A DNA stretch of 64,000 nt, from positions 124,001-188,000 of the forward strand of contig SCOI01000011.1 in the NCBI GenBank assembly GCA_005503085.1. Direction: 5' to 3'. Source of the DNA: Burkholderiales bacterium C2 (GTDB lineage Bacteria > Pseudomonadota > Gammaproteobacteria > Burkholderiales > Burkholderiaceae_C). Made by a program: the position numbers and the translations under genes. Below, one piece after another: positions 17,646-26,047 of this stretch (the stretch's first letter is position 1; every line of letters begins with the position of its first letter). Below the pieces are notes generated by a model, which saw nothing but the letters and a program-made list of their open reading frames with translations, did no database searches and was not told where the DNA came from.

Positions 17646-18617
17646 ATGATGACGACTCGATCGATGCTGGCCGCCGGCCTGCTGACCCTGGCGACTGCGG
17701 CCTCGGCCCAGACCAAGTGGGACCTGCCCTCGGCCTACCCGGCGAGCAATTTCCACACCGAGAACCTGATGCAGTTTGCCGCCGATGTCGACAAGGCCAC
17801 GGCCGGCAAGCTCAAGATCACCGTGCACGCCAATGCCTCGCTGTTCAAGGCCAATGAGATCAAGCGCGCGGTGCAGGGCGGCCAGGCTCAGATGGGCGAG
17901 ATCCTCTTGGGCATCTTCGAGAACGAGAACCCGATCTTCGGCGCCGATGGCGTGCCGATGCTGGCCACCGGCTATGCCCAGTCGCGCAAGCTGGCCGAGG
18001 CCCAGAAACCGCATCTGAACAAGGTGCTCGGTGCCCAGGGCATGCAGCTGCTCTACACGGTGGCCTGGCCGCCGCAAGGCATCTACGTCAAGAAGGAGAT
18101 CGGCTCGGTGGCCGATATGCGCGGCATCAAGTGGCGCGCCTACAGCCCGGCCACCGCCAAGATCGCCGAGCTGATCGGCGCCCAGCCGGTCACGATACAG
18201 GCCGCCGAGCTGAGCCAGGCCCTGGCCACCGGCGTGGTCGAGTCCTATATGTCCTCCGGTGCCACCGGCTACGACAGCAAGACCTACGAGAGCATCAAGT
18301 ACTTCTACGACACCCAGGCCTGGTTGCCCAAGAATGCGCTGATCGTCAATAAAAAGGCCTTCGATGCGCTGGACAAGCCCAGCCAGGAGGCGCTGCTGAA
18401 GGCCGCCGCCGAGGCCGAGGTGCGCGGCTGGAAGATCAGCCAGGAGAAGAACGACTGGTACAAGAAGGCGCTGACCGAGAAAGGCATGAAGATCATGCCG
18501 CCCTCGCCCAAGCTGATGCAGGACATGAGCCAGGTCGGCGCCAGCATGCTGGCCGACTGGGAGAAGAAGGCCGGTGCCGAGGGTCAGGCCTTGCTGGCGG
18601 CCTTCCGCAAGCCCTGA
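17646..18617 (+). CDS. dctP: TRAP transporter periplasmic binding protein (DctP family)
   Basis: Periplasmic solute receptor of 323 residues with a signal peptide (cleavage near ASA at 19-21). The DctP fold is indicated by AYPASNFHTENLMQFAADV, the MRGIKWRAYSP segment (the arginine normally binds substrate carboxylate) and ELSQALATGVVES. A GAAGGAG ribosome-binding site lies 7 nt before the tandem ATGs. It is followed by the two membrane subunits. The ligand is probably an organic acid but cannot be named. Confidence 0.94.
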   Translation: MMTTRSMLAAGLLTLATAASAQTKWDLPSAYPASNFHTENLMQFAADVDKATAGKLKITVHANASLFKANEIKRAVQGGQAQMGEILLGIFENENPIFGADGVPMLATGYAQSRKLAEAQKPHLNKVLGAQGMQLLYTVAWPPQGIYVKKEIGSVADMRGIKWRAYSPATAKIAELIGAQPVTIQAAELSQALATGVVESYMSSGATGYDSKTYESIKYFYDTQAWLPKNALIVNKKAFDALDKPSQEALLKAAAEAEVRGWKISQEKNDWYKKALTEKGMKIMPPSPKLMQDMSQVGASMLADWEKKAGAEGQALLAAFRKP

Positions 18618-19149
18618 GTCCACCGGCAGCAGCCTCTTGCGACGCCTGCTCGACGCCCTCTATGACGCTGCGGCTGCGCTGGCCGCGCTGTGCATGGTGG
18701 GCCTGCTGCTGATCGTGCTGGGCGGCGTCGCCGGGCGGCAGCTGGGTTTTTACCTGCCCGGCAGCGATGCCTATGCCGGCTATTTGATGGCGGCCTGCGG
18801 CTTCCTGGCCCTGGCCCACACGCTCAAGCGCGGCGAGCACATCCGCGTGACCCTGCTGATCAACGCGCTGCAAGGCGGCCCGCGCCGTGCGCTGGAGCGG
18901 TTCGCGCTGATGGTGGCCAGCCTGCTCGCGCTGATCGCGGCCTTCTACAGCGCCCGCCTGGTCTGGCAGTCCTGGAGCTTCCAGGACATCTCCACGCTCA
19001 ACGATGCCACCCCGCTGTGGCTGCCGCAGCTGTCGATGGCGATCGGCAACGCGGTGCTGGCCATCGCCCTGCTCGACGAGCTGCTGCTCGAATGGCGCGG
19101 CCGGCGCACCGGCCCGGCCGACGCCGGCCAAGCGCTGCACAACGAATGA
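18574..19149 (+). CDS. dctQ: TRAP transporter small membrane subunit (DctQ family)
   Basis: Four-helix membrane protein; segments lie near CMVGLLLIVLGGVAGRQLG, YLMAACGFLALAHTLKRGEHIRV (the GEHIRV motif is typical of DctQ), MVASLLALIAAFYSARLVW and the C-terminal QLSMAIGNAVLAIALL. The start is uncertain. The longest frame begins with GTG at 18574 inside dctP, while a TTG at 18637 would place it just after the dctP stop and give a normal length. The stop overlaps the dctM ATG. Confidence 0.9.
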   Translation: MPRVRPCWRPSASPESTGSSLLRRLLDALYDAAAALAALCMVGLLLIVLGGVAGRQLGFYLPGSDAYAGYLMAACGFLALAHTLKRGEHIRVTLLINALQGGPRRALERFALMVASLLALIAAFYSARLVWQSWSFQDISTLNDATPLWLPQLSMAIGNAVLAIALLDELLLEWRGRRTGPADAGQALHNE

Positions 19150-20453
19150 ACCACGATCTCGCCATCACCGCACTGCTGATACTGGCCCTGTTCGCCATCC
19201 TGGCCAGCGGGGTCTGGATCGGGCTGGCGCTGTCGGGCGCGGCCTGGCTGGCGATGCAGCTCTTCAGCAGCCGGCCGGCCGGCGACGCGATGGCCGTGAC
19301 GATCTGGGGCTCGGCCTCCAGCTGGACCCTGACCGCGCTGCCGCTGTTCATCTGGATGGGCGAGATCCTGTTCCGCACCCGGCTGTCCAGCGATATGTTC
19401 AAGGGCCTGTCGCCCTGGGTGCAGGCCCTGCCGGGCCGGCTGCTGCACACCAATGTGGTCGGTTGCGCGATCTTCGCCGCCGTCTCCGGCTCCAGCGCCG
19501 CCACCTGCGCCACCATCGGCAAGATGACACTGCCCGAGCTGCAGCGCCGCGGCTACCCGGACGATATCGCGATCGGTTCGCTGGCCGGGGCCGGCACCCT
19601 GGGCCTCTTGATCCCGCCGTCCATCATCATGATCGTCTACGGCGTCAGCGCCGATGTCTCGATCGCCGAGCTCTTCATCGCCGGCGTGCTGCCGGGTGTG
19701 ATGCTGGCGCTGCTGTTTTCCGGCTATCTGGTGTTCTGGGCCTGGCGCCACCCGGATCTGGTGCCGCCGGCCGATGCGCCGATGAGCCTGGCTGCGAAGC
19801 TGAAAGCCTCGGGCAGCCTGATCCCGGTGCTGCTGCTGATCGGTGCGGTGCTGGGCTCTATTTATGCCGGCATCGCCACCGCCACCGAGGCGGCTGCCGT
19901 GGGCGTGCTGGGCGCGCTGCTGCTGTCGGCGGCCCAGGGTTCGCTGAGCTGGGCCAGCTTCCGGGACGCGCTGCTGGGCGGCACGCGGCTGTACTGCATG
20001 ATCGCCTTGATACTCGCCGGCGCCTCCTTCCTGACCCTGGCGATGGGCTATCTGGGCCTGCCGCGCCATCTGGCCGAGTGGATCGCCGGCCTGGGCCTGC
20101 CGGCCTGGGGGCTGCTGATGGCGCTGACCCTGTTCTACATCGTGCTGGGCTGTTTCCTGGACGGCATCTCGATGGTGGTGCTGACCATGGGCGTGATACT
20201 GCCGACGGTGCTGAAGGCCGGCATCGACCCACTGTGGTTCGGCATCTTCGTCGTGCTGGTGGTCGAGATGGCCCAGATCACGCCGCCGGTGGGCTTCAAT
20301 CTCTTCGTGCTGCAGGGCATGACAAGGCGCGAGATCGGCTATATCGCCCGGGTCGCGCTGCCCTTCTTCTTGCTGATGCTGGCCGCGCTGGCGCTGATCT
20401 ACTTCGTGCCGGACATCGTCACCTATCTGCCCCGGCGCATGCGTGGCGGCTGA
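19146..20453 (+). CDS. dctM: TRAP transporter large membrane subunit (DctM family)
   Basis: Large permease subunit of 435 residues with about twelve hydrophobic segments, which uses a sodium gradient to move the solute delivered by the binding protein. Family motifs include FAAVSGSSAATCATIG, GSLAGAGTLGLLIPPSI, GCFLDGISMVVLT and ITPPVGFNLFVLQG. Start at 19146 overlaps the dctQ stop as ATGA. It closes the TRAP operon. Confidence 0.96.
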   Translation: MNHDLAITALLILALFAILASGVWIGLALSGAAWLAMQLFSSRPAGDAMAVTIWGSASSWTLTALPLFIWMGEILFRTRLSSDMFKGLSPWVQALPGRLLHTNVVGCAIFAAVSGSSAATCATIGKMTLPELQRRGYPDDIAIGSLAGAGTLGLLIPPSIIMIVYGVSADVSIAELFIAGVLPGVMLALLFSGYLVFWAWRHPDLVPPADAPMSLAAKLKASGSLIPVLLLIGAVLGSIYAGIATATEAAAVGVLGALLLSAAQGSLSWASFRDALLGGTRLYCMIALILAGASFLTLAMGYLGLPRHLAEWIAGLGLPAWGLLMALTLFYIVLGCFLDGISMVVLTMGVILPTVLKAGIDPLWFGIFVVLVVEMAQITPPVGFNLFVLQGMTRREIGYIARVALPFFLLMLAALALIYFVPDIVTYLPRRMRGG

Positions 20454-20556
20454 GGAACTGGCCGGCGCTGTGCGCCCTGTTCCGCCGACAAGCGCGCTCA
20501 CAATCGCATATGCTGCTCGGGCACCCGCCCCCTGAACACCCAACCCGGAGACCCCG

Positions 20557-23088
20557 ATGCCCGATCCGTCCGCGCCGCTCGACTGGCCATATGCCAAGGC
20601 CCAGGACATCGCGCGTGAGTCCGCCGATGAGCAGCACTTCCAGTGGCCGACACCGCCCTATGCGGCCTACCCGCAGCCGCAGCCGCAGAGCGCGCCCGAG
20701 CCCTGCGAGATCCTGGGCCTCAACAACAGCCGCACCACCGGCCATGTGATCCTGATCGCCTCGCAGGAGCGGGTCGCCCAGGTCACGGTGCCGCCGGCGC
20801 GCAGCGCGATGCCGCTGAAGTTCGCCCAGTTCCGCGCGCTCAAGCTCCTGCGCCCAATCCCGGCCGCGCCGCGCGAGGCAATCGCGATCGACGACCCGCT
20901 GGCGATGGACCAGCGCCCGCGCAGCGAGTTCAAGCTGGCCTTCCATGGCGGCGGCGAGCTCAAGGGCACGACCATCGGTCACTACCAGGACGATCTGGGC
21001 CTCTATCTGTTCCCGCCGGTCTCGGCCAGCGACGATTCGGTACTGCGCGTCTTCGTGCCGCGCGAGGTACTGGCCGGTTTCGAGATCGGCGAGCGCATCG
21101 GCGCCCTGCTGCTGCGCGACCAGAGCGTCAGCCCGGAGCAGGTCGAGGCGGTGGTCCAGGAGCAGAACGATCTGCGCTCGCGCCGCGTCGGCGACATCCT
21201 GGTGGCCAAGCAGGTGGTCTCGGCCGAGCAGCTGATGCAGGCCATTGAGCAGCAGGCCAAGATGCCCATGGTGCGCATCGGCGAGGCCTTGCTGGCGCTC
21301 GAGTTGATCACGCAGGAGCAGCTCGACCAGGCGCTGGAGCAGCAGCGCTCCGACCGCTCGGTGCCGCTGGGCCAGCTGCTGGTGCGCAAGGGTGTCGTGA
21401 CGCGCCAGCAGCTGCAGTCGGCGCTGGCCCGCAAGATGGGCTATCCGCTGGTCGATGTGGAGAATTTCCCGATCGAGGCCGACGCGGTGCGCAAGCTGCC
21501 GCACTCGGTGGCCAAGCGTCTGGAGGTGCTGCCGCTGGTGCTGCGCGAGGGCAAGCTGATCGTCGCGATGGAAGACCCGACCCGGCGTGACGCGATCGAC
21601 GAAGTCGAGTTCATCTCGCAGCTCAAGGTCGTGCCGACCCTGACCAAGGTCGGCACGCTGGTGTTCGCGCTGCCCACCGTCTACGAGCGCTTCGGCAAGG
21701 ACAGCGGGGCCTCGGCCAGCGAGCTGCGCATGCCGGCGCTGAACCTCGATTTCGAGCCCGACACCGCCGGCAAGCTGATCGAGACCCTGGAGCGCGACAG
21801 CCAGGAAAAGTCCATCCGCGAGGACGATACGCCGATCGAGCAGTCGGACAACTCGCTGGTGCGCCTGATCAACAGCATGATCATCGAGGCCCACAGCCAG
21901 GGCGTCTCCGACATCCATATCGAGACCTACCCCGGGCGCGAGAAGCTGAAGATCCGCTTTCGCCGCGACGGCTCGCTGCAACCCTATCTGGAGCTGCCCT
22001 ACACCTATCGCAATGCAATGATCGCGCGCATCAAGATCATGTGCGATCTGGACATTTCCGAGCGCCGCAAGCCGCAGGACGGCAAGATCAACTTCTCGCG
22101 CTTCTCGCCCCAGCACAGGCTGGAGCTGCGGGTCGCGACGATCCCGACCAATAACGGCCTGGAGGATGTGGTGATGCGCATCCTGTCCTCGGCCAAGCCC
22201 ATCCCGCTGGAGAAGCTGGGCCTGTCGGCCCACAATCTGAGCGAGCTGAAGGCGGCGGTCAGCCGGCCCTACGGCATGGTGCTGTGCGTCGGCCCGACCG
22301 GCTCGGGCAAGACCACCACCTTGCACTCGGCACTCAGCCATATCAACCAGCCCGAGCGCAAGATCTGGACCGCCGAGGACCCGATCGAAATCACCCAGAA
22401 CGGCCTGCGCCAGGTCCAGGTCAACCCCAAGATCGACTGGACCTTTGCCAAGGCCTTGCGCGCCTTTTTGCGCGCCGATCCGGACGTCATCATGGTGGGC
22501 GAGATCCGCGACGAGGAGACCGCCCAGATCGCGGTCGAGGCCTCGCTGACCGGTCACCTGGTGCTCTCCACCCTGCACACCAACAGCGCGCCCGAGACCG
22601 TGACCCGGCTGCTGGACATGGGCATGGACCCGTTCAACTTTGCCGATTCGCTCTTGGCCGTGCTGGCCCAGCGCCTGGTCAAGCGCCTGTGCCCGCATTG
22701 CCGCAAGAGCGAGCCCCTGCCCGAGGCCGAGCTGCAGGAATGGCTGGACGACTATCTGCACAGCTTCCCCGCCGACCAGCGCCCCGAGCGCCAGGCCTTG
22801 CTGGGCGAGTGGCAGACCAGCTATGGCGAGAACGGCCGGCTGCTGCGCTACAGCAGCCCGGGCTGCGCCAAATGCGAGAACACCGGCTTCAAGGGCCGCG
22901 CCGGCCTGCATGAGCTGCTGACCGTCTCCAAGACGGTGCGCCGCCTGATACAGACCGGCGCGCGGGCCGAGGAGATCCAGCATTGCGCGCTGGCCGAGGG
23001 CATGCGCACCTTGCGCCAGGACGGCATCGTCAAGGTGCTGGCCGGCGTCACGACCCTGGCCGAGGTGCGGGCCACCAGCAATACCTGA
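20557..23088 (+). CDS. GspE/PilB-type secretion ATPase with an expanded MshEN-like N-terminus
   Basis: Hexameric ATPase of the type II secretion/type IV pilus class, 843 residues. Walker A GPTGSGKTTT is at 579-588, followed by the Asp box and VMVGEIRDEETA, the His box STLHTNSA, and a zinc site made of C712/C715 and C770/C773. Upstream are four consecutive units of the LG..L......V...QL..A...Q type starting near residues 177, 209, 239 and 269, as in c-di-GMP-binding MshEN domains. The first 170 residues are unrecognised. No pilC or secretin genes adjoin it, so its machine is elsewhere. Confidence 0.92.
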   Translation: MPDPSAPLDWPYAKAQDIARESADEQHFQWPTPPYAAYPQPQPQSAPEPCEILGLNNSRTTGHVILIASQERVAQVTVPPARSAMPLKFAQFRALKLLRPIPAAPREAIAIDDPLAMDQRPRSEFKLAFHGGGELKGTTIGHYQDDLGLYLFPPVSASDDSVLRVFVPREVLAGFEIGERIGALLLRDQSVSPEQVEAVVQEQNDLRSRRVGDILVAKQVVSAEQLMQAIEQQAKMPMVRIGEALLALELITQEQLDQALEQQRSDRSVPLGQLLVRKGVVTRQQLQSALARKMGYPLVDVENFPIEADAVRKLPHSVAKRLEVLPLVLREGKLIVAMEDPTRRDAIDEVEFISQLKVVPTLTKVGTLVFALPTVYERFGKDSGASASELRMPALNLDFEPDTAGKLIETLERDSQEKSIREDDTPIEQSDNSLVRLINSMIIEAHSQGVSDIHIETYPGREKLKIRFRRDGSLQPYLELPYTYRNAMIARIKIMCDLDISERRKPQDGKINFSRFSPQHRLELRVATIPTNNGLEDVVMRILSSAKPIPLEKLGLSAHNLSELKAAVSRPYGMVLCVGPTGSGKTTTLHSALSHINQPERKIWTAEDPIEITQNGLRQVQVNPKIDWTFAKALRAFLRADPDVIMVGEIRDEETAQIAVEASLTGHLVLSTLHTNSAPETVTRLLDMGMDPFNFADSLLAVLAQRLVKRLCPHCRKSEPLPEAELQEWLDDYLHSFPADQRPERQALLGEWQTSYGENGRLLRYSSPGCAKCENTGFKGRAGLHELLTVSKTVRRLIQTGARAEEIQHCALAEGMRTLRQDGIVKVLAGVTTLAEVRATSNT

Positions 23089-23112
23089 CCCCCGGCAGCG
23101 GCGTCGACTCCA

Positions 23113-23152
23113 GACAAGCCCGCTTGTCAGCGGCGGGCAAAGTGATTCATAT
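23113..23152 (+). promoter_or_regulatory. Promoter and overlapping operator for the GAF/Fis regulator
   Basis: TTGTCA (23124-23129) and TCATAT (23147-23152) are spaced by 17 nt, a fair sigma-70 pair 29 nt before the regulator ATG. A perfect inverted repeat GACAAGC-CC-GCTTGTC (23113-23128) overlaps the -35 box, a position fit for repression. It could instead be a weak terminator for the ATPase gene, but no T-run follows. Confidence 0.45.
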
Positions 23153-23180
23153 TGGGCCACCCCAGGTCCGGAGTCCCGTC

Positions 23181-24335
23181 ATGGCCCAGCCGCCGCTCAG
23201 CCCCAGCCTCGCGAGCCCCGCCTTCGCCAGCCATCCGCGCATGCTGGTCGATGCCCGCCATTCACAGGCCATCGCCAGCTCGCACGAGCGCTGCCTGGCC
23301 TTCGGCCTGAGCCAGGACAGCGCTCCCGATCTGAAGCGCATCGCCCCCGCCGGCCTGCAGGAGCTGCAGCAGCGCAATGCCCGGCTGTGCGCCCAGGCCC
23401 TGCCGGTGATGGACATGCTGTACGAGCAGCTGATGCATGCGCAAAGCATGGTGCTGCTGACCGATGCCAGCGGCTGCGTGCTGCATGCGCTGGGCGACCC
23501 GGGCTTTCTCGAACGCGCCAACCAGGTGGCGCTGGCGCCGGGCGCGCTCTGGGCCGAGGCCGACAAGGGCACCAATGCGGTCGGCACGGCGCTGATGACC
23601 GAGGGCGCGACCCTGGTCCACGGCCAGGAGCATTTCCTGCGCGCGATGCAGTTCCTGACCTGCTCGGCCGCACCGATCTTCGACCACAAGGGCGCGCTGC
23701 TGGGCGTCATCGATGTCTCGGGCGAGCGCCGCTCCTACCATCCGCACACCCTGGCCCTGGCCAGCATGTCGGCCCGGCTGATCGAGGGCCAATGGTTTGC
23801 CGATCGCTTCCGCCACAGCACCCGGCTGCATTTCCACGCCAGTGCGATGGGCCTGGGCACCCTGCACGAGGGCCAGCTGGCGCTGGACGAGGACGGCCGG
23901 GTGCTGGGCGCGAACCGGCGCGCGCTGGAGCTGCTGGGTCTGGGCGCGATGGCGCTGCGGCGCGAGAACCTGGCCAGCCTGTTCGGCTGCAGCCTGGGTC
24001 AGCTGTCCCAGCAGGCCCGGCAGCAGACCGAGCTGCGCCTGCCCTTGGCGCGCGGCGGCGAAGCGCTGTACGCCAAGCTGAGCCTGGCCCAGGCCGAGCT
24101 GGGCCAGCAGCGCCGCGAAACCAGGGAGGAGCTCGGGCTGCTGGACAGCGCGCCGCTGCCGCTGTCTACGGCCCCGGCGCCGCTGCCCGTGCAGGCCGGC
24201 CACAATCTGCGCCAGACCGAGATGCAGGCCATCGCCGCCGCCGTGCAGGCCGCCGGCGGCAATCTCTCCGAGGCAGCCCGCCAGCTGGGCATAGGCCGCA
24301 GCACCCTGTACCGCAAGCTCAAGGAGATGAGCTGA
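23181..24335 (+). CDS. GAF-domain regulator with Fis-type HTH, AcoR-like but lacking the AAA+ domain
   Basis: Transcription regulator of 384 residues. The N-terminal part matches the AcoR sensor half (SHERC..FGL at about residues 35-45, then MVLLTDASGCVLH and a GAF domain with KGTNAVGTAL and VIDVSGERRSYHPHTL). A second PAS-like segment follows at about 220-260. The C-terminus is a Fis-type helix-turn-helix (LSEAARQLGIGRSTLYRKLKEM). The sigma-54 activating AAA+ domain between them is absent: there is no Walker A or GAFTGA. It therefore probably works with sigma-70 promoters. Confidence 0.88.
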   Translation: MAQPPLSPSLASPAFASHPRMLVDARHSQAIASSHERCLAFGLSQDSAPDLKRIAPAGLQELQQRNARLCAQALPVMDMLYEQLMHAQSMVLLTDASGCVLHALGDPGFLERANQVALAPGALWAEADKGTNAVGTALMTEGATLVHGQEHFLRAMQFLTCSAAPIFDHKGALLGVIDVSGERRSYHPHTLALASMSARLIEGQWFADRFRHSTRLHFHASAMGLGTLHEGQLALDEDGRVLGANRRALELLGLGAMALRRENLASLFGCSLGQLSQQARQQTELRLPLARGGEALYAKLSLAQAELGQQRRETREELGLLDSAPLPLSTAPAPLPVQAGHNLRQTEMQAIAAAVQAAGGNLSEAARQLGIGRSTLYRKLKEMS

Positions 24336-24375
24336 ACTCGTATCATGGCGGCCGCCCCCACTGCACAGTCCCGCC

Positions 24376-25542
24376 ATGAGCGACACCCCCTCCCAGCCCC
24401 GCCTCAGCAGCCTCTCGCACGGAGGCGGCTGCGGCTGCAAGATCGCGCCGGGCCTGCTGTCCGAGATCCTGAAGAACAGCGGCGCCAGCGCCATCGTGCC
24501 GCCGCAGCTGCTGGTGGGCATAGAGACCGCCGATGACGCCGCCGTCTACCAGCTCAATGAGGAGCAGGCCCTGGTGGCGACCACCGATTTCTTCATGCCC
24601 ATCGTCGACGACCCCTTCGACTTCGGCCGCATCGCTGCCACCAATGCGATCAGCGATGTCTATGCAATGGGCGGCCGGCCGATCTTGGCGCTGGCCCTGG
24701 TGGGCATGCCGATCAAGGTGCTGTCCAGCGAGACCATAGGCCGCATCCTGGCCGGCGGCCAGGCGGTCTGCACGGCGGCCGGCATCCCGATCGCCGGCGG
24801 CCACACCATCGATTCGGTCGAGCCGATCTATGGACTGGTCGCGCTGGGCCTGGTCCACCCGAAGCGCATCAAGCGCAATGCCGACGCCCGCGCCGGTGAT
24901 CTGCTGGTGCTGGGCAAGCCGCTGGGCGTGGGCGTGCTGTCGGCGGCGCTGAAAAAGGAAGGGCTCGACGCCGCCGGCTATGCGCAGATGATCGCGTTCA
25001 CGACCCAGCTCAACACCCCCGGCCCCGATCTGGCGGCGCTGGACGGCGTGCATGCGATGACCGATGTGACCGGCTTCGGCCTGGCCGGCCATGGCCTGGA
25101 ACTGGCCCGCGGCGCCCAGGCCCGGGTCGTGATCGACTGGCCGGCGGTGCCCTTGATCGCGGGCGCGCGGGCGCTGGCCGCCCAGGGCTTCGTCACCGGG
25201 GCTTCGGGCCGCAACTGGGACAGCTATGGCGCGCAGATCGAGCTGCCCTCGGGCTTTGCGGCCGAGGACCGGGCCCTGCTGAGCGATCCGCAGACCAGCG
25301 GCGGACTGCTGGTGTCCTGCGCGCCCGAGGCGCTGGACGCGGTGCTGGCGCGCTTTGCCGCCCATGGCTTCGGCCATGCGGCCGTGGTCGGCCGGGTCGA
25401 GGCCGGAGCGCCGGGCCTGAGCGTCCGGGCCTGTATGACAAAGCGGCCCGCAGGCCGCTTTGTCGCCGTCGCTGTGCCGGCTCAGAACTTGGATTCGCCG
25501 GCGCTTTCCGGGTTTTCCTCGACCGGCCAGTCGCGGATATAG
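24376..25542 (+). CDS. selD: Selenide, water dikinase (selenophosphate synthetase)
   Basis: Makes selenophosphate from selenide and ATP for selenocysteine or 2-selenouridine formation. The catalytic residues C19 and K22 lie in HGGGCGCKI, so the active site uses cysteine rather than selenocysteine. Other motifs are DDAAVY, TTDFFMPIVDDP and LLSDPQTSGGLL. The predicted protein is 388 residues, about 36 longer than usual. The extra tail begins at codon TGT (25432), runs through a terminator-like hairpin and overlaps the opposite CBS gene. A stop codon lost at that codon would explain this. Confidence 0.95.
   Translation: MSDTPSQPRLSSLSHGGGCGCKIAPGLLSEILKNSGASAIVPPQLLVGIETADDAAVYQLNEEQALVATTDFFMPIVDDPFDFGRIAATNAISDVYAMGGRPILALALVGMPIKVLSSETIGRILAGGQAVCTAAGIPIAGGHTIDSVEPIYGLVALGLVHPKRIKRNADARAGDLLVLGKPLGVGVLSAALKKEGLDAAGYAQMIAFTTQLNTPGPDLAALDGVHAMTDVTGFGLAGHGLELARGAQARVVIDWPAVPLIAGARALAAQGFVTGASGRNWDSYGAQIELPSGFAAEDRALLSDPQTSGGLLVSCAPEALDAVLARFAAHGFGHAAVVGRVEAGAPGLSVRACMTKRPAGRFVAVAVPAQNLDSPALSGFSSTGQSRI
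25437..25464. terminator. Bidirectional terminator-like hairpin inside the selD tail
   Basis: Perfect 12-bp stem GACAAAGCGGCC / GGCCGCTTTGTC with a 4-nt loop CGCA. The AAA before and TTT after the GC core give each strand a short U-run within the stem, the usual design between convergent genes. It lies between the expected end of selD and the stop of the CBS gene (25482), but is translated in the present selD frame. Confidence 0.7.
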
Positions 25543-25952
25543 GCCTTCAGCATGCGATTCTCGAAGTCCTGGCCATCGACCACCGCCTTGGCCACGTCGT
25601 AGAACGAGATCACGCCCATCAGCGTGCGGCCGTTGAGCACCGGCATATAGCGGGCATGGCGGCCCAGCATCATGCGGCGCACCTCGTCGATCTCGGTCTC
25701 GGGCGTGCAGGTCAGCGGATGGTCGTCCATCACGCTGCGCACCAGCGAGTTGCCGACGCTGCCGCCGTTCTTGACGATGGCGGAAATCACTTCGCGAAAG
25801 GTCAGCATGCCGACCAGATCGCCATGCTCCATCACGACCAGCGAGCCGACATCCATCTCGGCCATCGTCGTGACGGCCTGGGCCATCGGCTGGTCGGGCG
25901 TGATGGTGAACAGGGTGCCGCCCTTGACGCGGAGTATGTCGACGACTTTCAT
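25482..25952 (-). CDS. Two-CBS-domain protein
   Basis: Stand-alone tandem CBS (Bateman) protein of 156 residues. The first CBS repeat covers about residues 10-65 (MDVGSLVVMEHGDLVGMLTFRE) and the second about 75-130 (MLGRHARYMPVLNGRTLMGVISFYDV); quoted segments are partial. Such proteins bind adenosine nucleotides and regulate partners that cannot be named here. It converges on selD, overlapping its annotated tail by 61 nt, and is divergent from metY. Confidence 0.9.
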   Translation of the reverse strand: MKVVDILRVKGGTLFTITPDQPMAQAVTTMAEMDVGSLVVMEHGDLVGMLTFREVISAIVKNGGSVGNSLVRSVMDDHPLTCTPETEIDEVRRMMLGRHARYMPVLNGRTLMGVISFYDVAKAVVDGQDFENRMLKAYIRDWPVEENPESAGESKF

Positions 25953-26047
25953 GGCTGCCTCCTCTTGTGTCGGGCCTCACCCGACAGCTGCTAAAACTGG
26001 TCCCCAACATAGCACACAATCCGCGCATCACACATCTCGGAGACACC

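Noticed and set aside
20419-23160. A 913-codon minus-strand frame opposite the secretion ATPase gene
   Set aside because: The + strand gene has Walker and zinc motifs; the antisense frame has none.
24427-24445. Selenocysteine in SelD
   Set aside because: The active-site position is an ordinary cysteine codon (TGC) in HGGGCGCKI; no in-frame TGA is present.
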